Source: a bacterium
Lineage (GTDB): Bacteria > Bacillota > Clostridia > Oscillospirales > Oscillospiraceae
Direction of reading: 5' to 3'
Assembly (NCBI GenBank): GCA_004560375.1
Contig: SFVC01000023.1
Coordinates: 1-35,087, forward strand
Length of the DNA: 35,087 nucleotides
Positions 16,196 to 23,472 of the stretch are shown here, piece by piece (position 1 is the first letter of the stretch; each line of letters opens with the position of its first letter). The position numbers and the translations under genes are program-made. The notes under the pieces were generated by a model, which was not told where the DNA came from, did no database searches, and saw nothing but the letters and a program-made list of their open reading frames with translations.

Positions 16196-18685
16196 ATGCT
16201 GACGCCGGAACAGGAACTGGAATTCTGCCGCCTCCGCCGGGAGGCCATCGGCTTAAACTATCAAAACCTCAACCCCGAGCAGCGCCGCGCGGTGCTGGCC
16301 ACCGAGGGGCCGCTGCTGCTGCTGGCGGGGGCGGGCTCGGGCAAGACCACCGTGCTGATCCACCGGGTGGCCAACCTGATCCGCTACGGCCGGGGCTCCG
16401 ACTCGGACGACGTGCCCGGATGGGTGACGCAGGACGACCTGGACTTCCTCCGCGCCTACGCCGCAAGCCCTGACAAGGAAAAGCGCCTCCAGGCCGACCG
16501 TCTGTGCGCCCTGGAGCCCGCCGCCCCCTGGAGCATCATCGCCATCACCTTCACCAACAAGGCCGCCGGGGAGCTGAAGGATCGGCTGGAGAAGATGCTG
16601 GGCGCGTCCGCCCGGGACGTGTGGGCGTCCACCTTCCACTCCGCCTGCGTGCGGATTCTGCGGCGGGACATTGAGAAGCTGGGCTTTCCCTCCTCCTTCA
16701 CCATTTACGACACCGACGACTCCATCCGGGTGATGAAGGACTGTATCAAGGAGCTGGGCTTCGACGACAAGCAGTTTCCGCCCCGCTCCGTGCTGGGCAC
16801 CATCTCCGCCGCCAAGGACAAGCTGCGGCTGTCCAAGGAGTTCCTGGAGGACGCCGAGCAGTCCGGCGACTTCCGGCTGACCAAAATCGCCAAGCTCTAC
16901 GCCGCCTACGAAAAACGGTTGTGGGAGGCGGGGGCGCTGGACTTCGACGACATCATCCTCCACACCGTCCGGCTGTTCCAGCAGCATGACGACGTTTTGG
17001 AATATTATCAGAAAAAATTCCGCTACGTCCTCATCGACGAGTACCAGGACACCAACAACCTGCAATATCTGCTGTCCTCTCTGCTGGCCGGGGGGCGGGA
17101 GAACATCTGCGTGGTGGGGGACGACGACCAGTCCATCTACCGCTTCCGGGGGGCCACCATTGAGAACATCCTGTCCTTCGAGGATCAGTATAAGGACTGC
17201 CGCACCATCCGGCTGGAGCAGAACTACCGCTCCACCAAGAACATCCTGGACGCGGCCAACGCCGTCATCCGCCACAACGTCGGCCGCAAGGGCAAGGAGC
17301 TGTGGACGGCGGGGGCGGCGGGGGAGAAGGTGCACCTCTACACCGCCATGAACGAGAACGACGAGGCCCGTTTCGTGGCCGACCGGCTGATGGAGGACTT
17401 CCGGGATGGGATCAAGTGGAACACCCACGCCGTCCTCTACCGGATGAACGCCCAGTCCAACCAGATGGAGGTGGCCTTCAAGCGGGGCGGCATCCCCTAC
17501 AAGGTCATCGGCGGCACCCGGTTCTTCGACCGGGCGGAGGTCAAGGATATGCTGGCCTACCTGTGCGTCCTTCACAACCACGCCGACGACCTGCGGCTCA
17601 CCCGGATCATCAACAACCCGCCCCGGGGCATCGGCCCCACCACCGTGGAGCGCTCACGGGCCATCGCGGCGGATCGGGGGCTGTCCCTGTGGGAGGTGAT
17701 CGCCCATGCCGGGGACTACCCGGAGCTGCAAAAGGCGGCCAACAAGCTGGGCCAGTTCACCGCCATGATGGAGGAGCTGACGGAGCTGTCCCGCACCATG
17801 GATCTGCCCAACTTCTACGAGGAGGTGGTGGCCCGGACGGGCTACGCCGCCATGCTCCAGGCCAAAAACGACCTTGAGAGCCGCTCCCGGCTGGAGAACG
17901 TGCGGGAGCTGCTCACCTCCATCAACAGCTACCTGGAGAACGCCGGCGGGGAGCCCACCCTGGCGGGCTTCCTGGACGAGATCGCCCTGTACACCGACCT
18001 GGACAGCCACGACCCCGACGAGGACGCGGTGGTGATGATGACCATGCACTCCGCCAAGGGGCTGGAGTTCCCCACGGTGTTTGTGGTGGGTATGGAGGAG
18101 GGCATTTTCCCCGGCCTGCGGGCCATCGGCGAGGCGGAGGAGATGGAGGAGGAACGGCGGCTGTGCTACGTGGCCCTCACCAGGGCCAAGGAGCGGCTGT
18201 ACCTCACCTGCGCCGGCCAGCGGATGCTGTTCGGGCGCACCAGCACCAACCGGCCCTCCCGGTTCGCCGGGGAGATCCCGGCGGAGCTGCTGGAGCAGTC
18301 GGGGCGCTCCTACCTGGATCCCACCCCCACAGGCGGGGACTGGGACGAATTCGACCAGACGCCCCGGGTGTCCACCTACCGGGAGCCCTACCGCCAGGGC
18401 GGCGGCGCTGCCTACAGCGGCGGGGAGCGGCGGAGCACCTACACGCCGGGACGGCCTCAGAAGGCCCCGGCCCGGCCCGCCTTCCCGTCCGCGGTGTCCG
18501 CCCCCGGGGCGGGCCTGCCGGAGTACCAGAAGGGGGATATGCTGGAGCACAAAGCCTTCGGACGGGGCATGGTGCTGTCCACTCAAAAGGTAGGGGGCGA
18601 CACCCTGCTGGAGATCGCCTTCGACGGGGTGGGCACCAAGCGGCTGATGCTGAAGTTCACCGCCCAGCTCATGAAAAAACTGTAA
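16196..18685 (+). CDS. pcrA: UvrD/PcrA-type ATP-dependent DNA helicase
   Basis: A superfamily 1A 3'-to-5' helicase for DNA repair, replication restart and clearing of proteins from DNA. In the 829-residue protein the motifs run in order. They are the Q-motif LNPEQRRAV, Walker A AGAGSGKT with K50, TFTNKAA, motif II DEYQDTN with D281-E282, GDDDQSIYRFRGA, LEQNYRS, MTMHSAKGLEF and VALTRAKERLYL. The C-terminal tail (about 700-829) has a disordered Arg/Pro/Gly-rich part and then a Tudor-like end (GDMLEHKAFGRGMVLS), as in PcrA, where it contacts RNA polymerase. Between Walker A and motif Ia there is a charged insertion (about residues 66-105), longer than in classical PcrA. Confidence 0.95.
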   Translation: MLTPEQELEFCRLRREAIGLNYQNLNPEQRRAVLATEGPLLLLAGAGSGKTTVLIHRVANLIRYGRGSDSDDVPGWVTQDDLDFLRAYAASPDKEKRLQADRLCALEPAAPWSIIAITFTNKAAGELKDRLEKMLGASARDVWASTFHSACVRILRRDIEKLGFPSSFTIYDTDDSIRVMKDCIKELGFDDKQFPPRSVLGTISAAKDKLRLSKEFLEDAEQSGDFRLTKIAKLYAAYEKRLWEAGALDFDDIILHTVRLFQQHDDVLEYYQKKFRYVLIDEYQDTNNLQYLLSSLLAGGRENICVVGDDDQSIYRFRGATIENILSFEDQYKDCRTIRLEQNYRSTKNILDAANAVIRHNVGRKGKELWTAGAAGEKVHLYTAMNENDEARFVADRLMEDFRDGIKWNTHAVLYRMNAQSNQMEVAFKRGGIPYKVIGGTRFFDRAEVKDMLAYLCVLHNHADDLRLTRIINNPPRGIGPTTVERSRAIAADRGLSLWEVIAHAGDYPELQKAANKLGQFTAMMEELTELSRTMDLPNFYEEVVARTGYAAMLQAKNDLESRSRLENVRELLTSINSYLENAGGEPTLAGFLDEIALYTDLDSHDPDEDAVVMMTMHSAKGLEFPTVFVVGMEEGIFPGLRAIGEAEEMEEERRLCYVALTRAKERLYLTCAGQRMLFGRTSTNRPSRFAGEIPAELLEQSGRSYLDPTPTGGDWDEFDQTPRVSTYREPYRQGGGAAYSGGERRSTYTPGRPQKAPARPAFPSAVSAPGAGLPEYQKGDMLEHKAFGRGMVLSTQKVGGDTLLEIAFDGVGTKRLMLKFTAQLMKKL

Positions 18686-18697
18686 GGGGGAATTGCG

Positions 18698-18745
18698 GTG
18701 CGGATCGTTGCCGTGCTGCTTGTCATCGGGTTTGTGCTCTGGTAA
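18698..18745 (+). CDS. Possible 15-residue hydrophobic micropeptide
   Basis: AAGGGGG at 18684-18690 is followed by a GTG ORF encoding MRIVAVLLVIGFVLW and a stop, 12 bp after pcrA. It could be a tiny membrane peptide or the surviving start of a lost membrane-protein gene. Too short to support strongly. Confidence 0.2.
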   Translation: MRIVAVLLVIGFVLW

Positions 18746-18877
18746 AGAAAAGGCGGGAGGACGCCGAACGCCCTCACGCCTGATTCCGTTTCCGCCCAGC
18801 GCCCCGCCCCGTAACGGGCGGATATGGCAAATCCACCCGCCCGGTTGGAAGCGGGCCTCAAGTTCTTTTTCGGTTTC

Positions 18878-18895
18878 TTTTTCTTTCAAGAAAAA
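18878..18895 (-). terminator. A/T-rich stem-loop at the TetR gene end
   Basis: TTTTTCTT and AAGAAAAA form a perfect 8-bp stem with a 2-nt loop, overlapping the last bases of the TetR gene. It may help end transcription in either direction; the rest of 18746-18877 holds no gene I can support. Confidence 0.4.
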
Positions 18896-19449
18896 GGAAC
18901 ACTGTTCTCCTCCAGGAGCCGCCGGGTGCCGTGGAAGAACAGGCGCTCCGCCCGCTCCAGCAGGTCGGCCACGTCCCCCTTCATCCCGTGGCGCACCCAG
19001 CTGAGCAGGATGCCGATGAGCATGAACTGGAAGGAGCGGCAGATGAAATCCAGATCCTCCTCCGACGGGGACAGGCCCTCCGCCGCGTCCCGCAGGTAGG
19101 CCATGAACAGATCCCCGGAGGCCTCCAGCAGGTAGTCCTCCATGGCGGCGTGGCCCACGGCGCTGTAGATGTGGAGAAACATCCTCTGTCGGGCGGAGAG
19201 GTAGCCGATGAGCCGCCGCAGGCCCTCGCTGGCGTGCTCCCCCGGCTGGCGCTGGCGCTGCAGCTCGTCCATGTCCCGCCGGAGCATGGCCTTCAGCAGG
19301 GCGTAGATATCGCTGTAGTGGTAGTAAAAGGTGTTGCGGCTGATGCCGCACTCCGCCGTGACGGCCTGCACCGTGATCTGATCCATGGGCGTCTGCTGAA
19401 GCAGACGGACAAAGGTGTCGATGATGGCGGCTTTGGTGAGCTGGGCCAT
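18886..19449 (-). CDS. TetR/AcrR-family transcriptional regulator
   Basis: A 187-residue one-component repressor. The N-terminal HTH (about residues 5-55) has the typical ITVQAVTAECGISRNTFYYH helix-turn-helix. The ligand-binding C-terminal domain is helical, with a hydrophobic region at about 130-155. The Tyr-rich FYYHY turn is common in the TetR group found beside dihydroxyacetone-kinase or transporter genes. No target gene lies next to it here: rpsU is upstream on the same strand, behind a terminator. AAGGAGG supports the ATG at 19449. Ligand and regulon unknown. Confidence 0.9.
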   Translation of the reverse strand: MAQLTKAAIIDTFVRLLQQTPMDQITVQAVTAECGISRNTFYYHYSDIYALLKAMLRRDMDELQRQRQPGEHASEGLRRLIGYLSARQRMFLHIYSAVGHAAMEDYLLEASGDLFMAYLRDAAEGLSPSEEDLDFICRSFQFMLIGILLSWVRHGMKGDVADLLERAERLFFHGTRRLLEENSVPFS

Positions 19450-19494
19450 GACGACCCCTCCTTTGAATGGTTACGCTTCTTCGCGCTTCTCAGA

Positions 19495-19528
19495 AAAACA
19501 GCGTTCCGCTTTCACGGAACGCTGTTTT
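19495..19528 (-). terminator. rpsU terminator
   Basis: A 14-bp perfect stem (19495-19508 with 19515-19528, 6-nt loop) starts with an A-run that becomes the terminal T-run on the minus strand, 8 bp after the rpsU stop. Confidence 0.9.
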
Positions 19529-19535
19529 CACCGTC

Positions 19536-19718
19536 TTAGTAGAACTTCTTGCGGTTCTTGCGGGCCGCCTCGCTCTTTTTGCGGCGCTTGACGCTGGGGC
19601 TGTCGTAAAACTCGCGCTTACGCACCTCAGCCAGCACGCCGGACTTGGCGCAGGAACGCTTGAAACGCTTCAGCGCGTTCTCCAGAGACTCGCCCTCGCG
19701 GACATGAACTTCGGACAT
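19536..19718 (-). CDS. rpsU: 30S ribosomal protein S21
   Basis: Small-subunit ribosomal protein near the anti-Shine-Dalgarno region of 16S rRNA, involved in initiation. The 60-residue protein has the full family pattern: an N-terminal VREGESLENALKRFKRSC block, then KREFYDSPSVKRRKK and a strongly basic tail ending KKFY. GGGAGGG precedes the ATG. It has a consensus sigma-A promoter (19798-19826) and its own terminator, so it is a stand-alone, probably highly expressed unit. Confidence 0.97.
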   Translation of the reverse strand: MSEVHVREGESLENALKRFKRSCAKSGVLAEVRKREFYDSPSVKRRKKSEAARKNRKKFY

Positions 19719-19797
19719 CTATGATTTCCCTCCCTCCGAGGCGTCCGGTTTCTTCCAGGACGCTTTAAGGGCCATTGGCGATGGCTTTAACAGGACT

Positions 19798-19826
19798 ATT
19801 ATATGTGAAAACCGGCCCAATGTCAA
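19798..19826 (-). promoter_or_regulatory. Consensus sigma-A promoter of rpsU
   Basis: On the minus strand a perfect TTGACA (19821-19826), 17-bp spacer and perfect TATAAT (19798-19803). A GGGG-ATTTTGCAAAA-CCCC near-palindrome (19839-19857) lies just upstream and may end transcription from leuS. Confidence 0.85.
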
Positions 19827-19881
19827 CCGCAAAATATAGGGGATTTTGCAAAACCCCATGGCACATACTGTTAACGCCGTC

Positions 19882-20022
19882 TCAGTCCTTTTTGTACAAG
19901 CCGACAAGGGCCAAGACCAGCCCCCCTCCTGCGAAGCTCCAGGCAACGGGGCTGGGGAAAGCGGCCAATATGATCCCGCACAGGCACAACACGATGGCCA
20001 GCAGCATATACTTTGTGCCCAT
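19882..20022 (-). CDS. 46-residue membrane protein downstream of leuS
   Basis: Starts 4 bp after the leuS stop on the same strand. It encodes two hydrophobic segments (about residues 4-21 and 27-42, the second rich in Gly, Leu and Val) and ends in LYKKD. No independent Shine-Dalgarno is seen, so translation is probably coupled to leuS. The codons show local GC bias except near the start. No family recognised. The coupling, two-helix layout and charged end support a real small gene. Confidence 0.55.
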   Translation of the reverse strand: MGTKYMLLAIVLCLCGIILAAFPSPVAWSFAGGGLVLALVGLYKKD

Positions 20023-20026
20023 AGGT

Positions 20027-22447
20027 TTATTGCGGCTTCACGATGAGGTTCACCAGCCGCTTGGGCACCACGATGCTCTTGACCAGGGCCATGCCGTCGG
20101 TGAATTTCTGTACCTTGGGGTCGGCCTGGGCGGCGGCCACGATGGCATCGTTGTCCGCGTCGGCGGGAACCACGATGTTGGCCCGCAGCTTGCCGTTCAC
20201 CTGCACCGCCATCTGGACGGTGTCCGCCACCGTCTTGCTCTCGTCATAGGCGGGCCAGGGCTGCTGGCACACAAAGCCCGTGCCGCCCAGCAGCTCCCAC
20301 AGCTCCTCGGCGATGTGGGGGGCGAAGGGGGACAGCAGGGTGACCAGGGTCTTCATGTCCCCCCTGGAGCAGCCGTTCTTCTGGAAGTCGCCCACCAGCG
20401 TCATCATGGCGGCGATGGCGGTGTTGAACTTCATGGCCTCGATGTCGTCCGCCACCTTCTTGATGCACTTGTGGATGCCCGCCTCGTTCTCGCGGGTGTA
20501 GTCCAGGCTGTCGGTGCAGCTCTCCGCCAGGTTCCACACCTTGTCCAGGAACCGCTTGCAGCCCTTCACCGCGTTGTCCGACCACACGGCGGCCTGCTCA
20601 AAGTCGCCGATGAACATGATATACAGCCGCAGGGTGTCCGCGCCGTAGGCGGCCACGATGTCGTTGGGGTTGACCACGTTGCCCCGGGACTTGGACATCT
20701 TCTCACCGCCCTCGCCCAGGATCATGCCGTGGCTGGTGCGCTTCTGGTAGGGCTCCTTGGTGGGCACCACGCCGATGTCGTACAGGAACTTGTGCCAGAA
20801 CCGGGAGTAGAGCAGGTGCAGCGTGGTGTGCTCCATGCCGCCGTTGTACCAGTCCACCGGGGACCAGTAGTCCAGCGCCTCCTTGGAGGCCAGGGCCTTG
20901 TCGTTGTGGGGATCCATATAGCGCAGGAAGTACCAGCTGGAGCCCGCCCACTGGGGCATGGTGTCCGTCTCCCGCTTGGCGGGGCCGCCGCAGCAGGGGC
21001 AGGTGGTTTTGACCCACTCGGTCATCTTGGACAGGGGGCTCTCGCCGTCGTCGGTGGGCTCGTAGCTCTCCACGTCAGGGAGGAGCAGGGGCAGCTGATC
21101 CTCGGGCAGGGGCTGCCAGCCGCACTTGTCGCAGTACACCATGGGGATGGGCTCGCCCCAGTACCGCTGGCGGGAGAACACCCAGTCCCGGAGCTTGTAG
21201 TTCACCTTGGCCGTGCCGATGCCCTTTTCCTCCAGCCACTTGGTGATGACGGGGATGGCGTCCTTCACGGTGAGGCCGTTGAGGAAGTCGGAGTTGACCA
21301 GGATGCCGGTGTCGTCCTTGGCGGTGAAGGCGGCCTTCTGCACGTCCTCGCCGCCGGACACCACCTCAATGATCTCACAGCCGAACTTCTTGGCAAACTC
21401 CCAGTCGCGGTCGTCGTGGGCGGGGACGGCCATGATGGCCCCGGTGCCGTAGGTGGACAGCACGTAGTCGGAGATGAAGATGGGGATCTCCCGGCCGTTG
21501 ACGGGGTTGACGCCCTGGACACCGTCCAGCTTCACGCCGGTCTTTTCCTTGTTCAGCTCGGTGCGCTCCAGATCGGACTTGGAGGCGGCGGCCTTTTGGT
21601 ACGCCTTCACCTCGTCGGCGTTGTTCAGCTTTCCGGCCTCCAGCCAGCTCCTCACCAGCTCGTGCTCCGGGGACAGCACCATGTAGGTGGCCCCGAACAG
21701 GGTGTCCGGCCGGGTGGTGAACACCACGATGTCGTCCCCGGCGGTGGACTTGAAGGTGACCTCCGCGCCGGTGGAGCGGCCGATCCAGTTGCGCTGCTGG
21801 ATCTTCACCCGCTCGATGAAGTCCAGATCGTCCAGGTCGTCAATGAGCCGCTGGGCGTACTCGGTGATCTTCAGCATCCACTGGGACTTCTCCTTGCGGA
21901 TGACGGGGGAGCCGCACCGCTCGCACACGCCCTCCACCACTTCCTCGTTGGCCAGCACGCACTTGCAGGAGGTGCACCAGTTCACCGGCATGGTGGCCTT
22001 GTAGGCCAGCCCCTTCTTGTAGAGCTGGAGGAAGATCCACTGGGTCCACTTGTAGTAGCTGGGGTCGGTGGTGTCCACCACCCGGTCCCAGTCGAAGCCG
22101 AAGCCCAGCATTTTCAGCTGGCTGGTGAAGTTGGCGATGTTGTCCTTCGTCACCTTGGCGGGGTGGATGTGGTTCTTGATGGCGTAGTTCTCCGTGGGCA
22201 GGCCGAAGGCGTCGAAGCCCATGGGGAACAGCACGTTGCAGCCGTCCATCCGCTTTTTCCGGGTGACGATATCCATGGCGGTGTAGGGCCGGGGATGGCC
22301 CACGTGGAGCCCCTGGCCGGAGGGATAGGGGAACTCCACCAGGCCGTAGAACTTGGGCTTGGCGCTGTTGTCCTCGGCGGCGTAGACCTTGGCCTCCTCC
22401 CAGCGTTTTTGCCATTTGGGCTCGATGGCGGCAAAATCGTATTTCAA
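20027..22447 (-). CDS. leuS: Leucyl-tRNA synthetase
   Basis: Class I synthetase that charges tRNA-Leu and edits mischarged products. The HIGH-equivalent motif is HVGHP, followed by PYTAMD. Zinc-type Cys pairs appear in CTSCKC/CERCG and CDKCG/CPCCGG. The CP1 editing domain contains the TTRPDTLFGATY block, and the KMSKS loop (KMSKSRGN) is intact. The TTG at 22447 is preferred (MKYDFAAIEPKWQKRW; 806 residues) because AAGGGAG lies 8 nt upstream. The alternative TTG at 22471 has no ribosome-binding site and is only about 8 nt from the expected transcription start. No T-box fits in the roughly 30-nt leader. Confidence 0.96.
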   Translation of the reverse strand: MKYDFAAIEPKWQKRWEEAKVYAAEDNSAKPKFYGLVEFPYPSGQGLHVGHPRPYTAMDIVTRKKRMDGCNVLFPMGFDAFGLPTENYAIKNHIHPAKVTKDNIANFTSQLKMLGFGFDWDRVVDTTDPSYYKWTQWIFLQLYKKGLAYKATMPVNWCTSCKCVLANEEVVEGVCERCGSPVIRKEKSQWMLKITEYAQRLIDDLDDLDFIERVKIQQRNWIGRSTGAEVTFKSTAGDDIVVFTTRPDTLFGATYMVLSPEHELVRSWLEAGKLNNADEVKAYQKAAASKSDLERTELNKEKTGVKLDGVQGVNPVNGREIPIFISDYVLSTYGTGAIMAVPAHDDRDWEFAKKFGCEIIEVVSGGEDVQKAAFTAKDDTGILVNSDFLNGLTVKDAIPVITKWLEEKGIGTAKVNYKLRDWVFSRQRYWGEPIPMVYCDKCGWQPLPEDQLPLLLPDVESYEPTDDGESPLSKMTEWVKTTCPCCGGPAKRETDTMPQWAGSSWYFLRYMDPHNDKALASKEALDYWSPVDWYNGGMEHTTLHLLYSRFWHKFLYDIGVVPTKEPYQKRTSHGMILGEGGEKMSKSRGNVVNPNDIVAAYGADTLRLYIMFIGDFEQAAVWSDNAVKGCKRFLDKVWNLAESCTDSLDYTRENEAGIHKCIKKVADDIEAMKFNTAIAAMMTLVGDFQKNGCSRGDMKTLVTLLSPFAPHIAEELWELLGGTGFVCQQPWPAYDESKTVADTVQMAVQVNGKLRANIVVPADADNDAIVAAAQADPKVQKFTDGMALVKSIVVPKRLVNLIVKPQ

Positions 22448-22485
22448 TGCGAACACTCCCTTAGGCGACAATTTTCAATTTTGAT

Positions 22486-22514
22486 ATTATAACGGAAAAG
22501 AGATGAAATTGCAA
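22486..22514 (-). promoter_or_regulatory. Sigma-A promoter of leuS
   Basis: On the minus strand TTGCAA (22509-22514), 17-bp spacer, perfect TATAAT (22486-22491). Confidence 0.8.
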
Positions 22515-22585
22515 GAGCTTGCGGGGAAAGTCTCTCCAGATCCAGACGCGGCGGCTGTCGTTTTGGCAAGTTCACCCGCCGTTTG

Positions 22586-22614
22586 TTGAACTTCGGCCCT
22601 GTCTGTGGTAAAAT
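22586..22614 (+). promoter_or_regulatory. Sigma-A promoter of the TraX-like gene
   Basis: TTGAAC (22586-22591), 17-bp spacer, TAAAAT (22609-22614). The start point near 22621 excludes the upstream GTG at 22605 as a translation start. Confidence 0.7.
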
Positions 22615-22643
22615 CAGGGCAAAAGAGAGTCGAGGTGCTTCAT

Positions 22644-23396
22644 GTGAACAGCAGGAAAACGTTGAACGCGAACCAAGTCAAACTGATCGCGATTCTGGCC
22701 ATGACCATAGACCATATCGCGTGGATGCTTTTTCCCGGATACCCGAAGGCGCCCCTGCCCATCCTGATGCACCTTGTGGGGCGGATCACCTGCCCGGTTA
22801 TGTGCTATTTCATCGCGGAGGGTTATCACTATACCAGGGATATCAAGAAATACACCGCAAGGCTGTTTGCCTTTTCCGTTATTTCACACTTTGCCTATGT
22901 GTTTGCGTCCATGGATTTTGTGGATTGGCGCTCCTTTATCCCGTTCTACTATGGAAGCGTTCTGAACCAGACCAGCGTGATGTGGCCGCTCGCGTGGGGG
23001 CTGGTTATGCTGAGGGTGGAAAACAGCCGCAAGATAGGCAGCGGCGCCGTAAAGGCGATCCTGATCATCCTGATTTGCGCCATCAGTTTTCCAAGCGACT
23101 GGAGCTGCGTGGCGAGCTTATGCGTTTTGGCCTTTGGAACAAACCGGGGGAAGTTCAAATCACAAATGCTGTGGATGGGCTTTTATGTGGCGATCTACGC
23201 CACCGTGTACTTCTTTGCCATTGACAGAGTTTATGGGATTCTTCAAATGGCGGTGATCCTCTCGGTGCCGATATTGGCCAGCTATAATGGGGAACGGGGA
23301 AAGAACCAGAGGACAAATACATGGATGAAGTGGATGTTCTATCTCTATTATCCCCTGCACCTTTTCGTCATTGGTATCATCCAGGCTGTACGCTGA
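22644..23396 (+). CDS. TraX-family polytopic membrane protein
   Basis: A 250-residue protein with about eight hydrophobic segments. The TraX-type N-terminal signature is AMTIDHIAWML, followed by RITCPVMCYFIAEGYHYTRD, and the C-terminal YLYYPLHLFVIGII block is also typical. TraX of the F plasmid acetylates pilin; chromosomal Firmicutes homologues are of unknown role and likely acyltransferase-like. The GTG at 22644 follows GAGGTG with good spacing. The gene is less GC-rich than its neighbours and stands alone between a promoter and a strong terminator, so it may have been acquired. No conjugation genes are near it. Confidence 0.85.
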   Translation: MNSRKTLNANQVKLIAILAMTIDHIAWMLFPGYPKAPLPILMHLVGRITCPVMCYFIAEGYHYTRDIKKYTARLFAFSVISHFAYVFASMDFVDWRSFIPFYYGSVLNQTSVMWPLAWGLVMLRVENSRKIGSGAVKAILIILICAISFPSDWSCVASLCVLAFGTNRGKFKSQMLWMGFYVAIYATVYFFAIDRVYGILQMAVILSVPILASYNGERGKNQRTNTWMKWMFYLYYPLHLFVIGIIQAVR

Positions 23397-23406
23397 TTCC
23401 CGCAAA

Positions 23407-23444
23407 AAAGGCCGCCCGGGGCGTTCCCACCCCGGGCGGCCTTT
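23407..23444. terminator. Bidirectional terminator between TraX-like and P-type ATPase genes
   Basis: A 15-bp perfect stem (23407-23421 with 23430-23444) has an A-run on one side and a T-run on the other, serving both convergent genes. Confidence 0.9.
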
Positions 23445-23472
23445 CAAAATAGGCGCGGTTTCCTCCGCCCCG

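Noticed and set aside
14299..16248. A 649-codon open frame antisense to rnj
   Set aside because: Shadow of the RNase J gene; no start signals or recognisable domains.
22448..22471. Upstream TTG start for leuS
   Set aside because: It lies at the expected transcript start with no ribosome-binding site; the TTG at 22447 has one and gives the usual N-terminus.
22448..22485. T-box leader for leuS
   Set aside because: The leader from the mapped promoter elements is only about 30 nt, too short for a T-box.
19775..22492. A 905-codon open frame antisense to leuS
   Set aside because: GC-rich codon bias removes stop codons from the opposite strand; the translation is His/Gly/Val-rich low complexity with no family features, while leuS is unmistakable.
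22605..22643. Upstream GTG start for the TraX-like gene
   Set aside because: It falls within the spacer and -10 of the promoter at 22586-22614.
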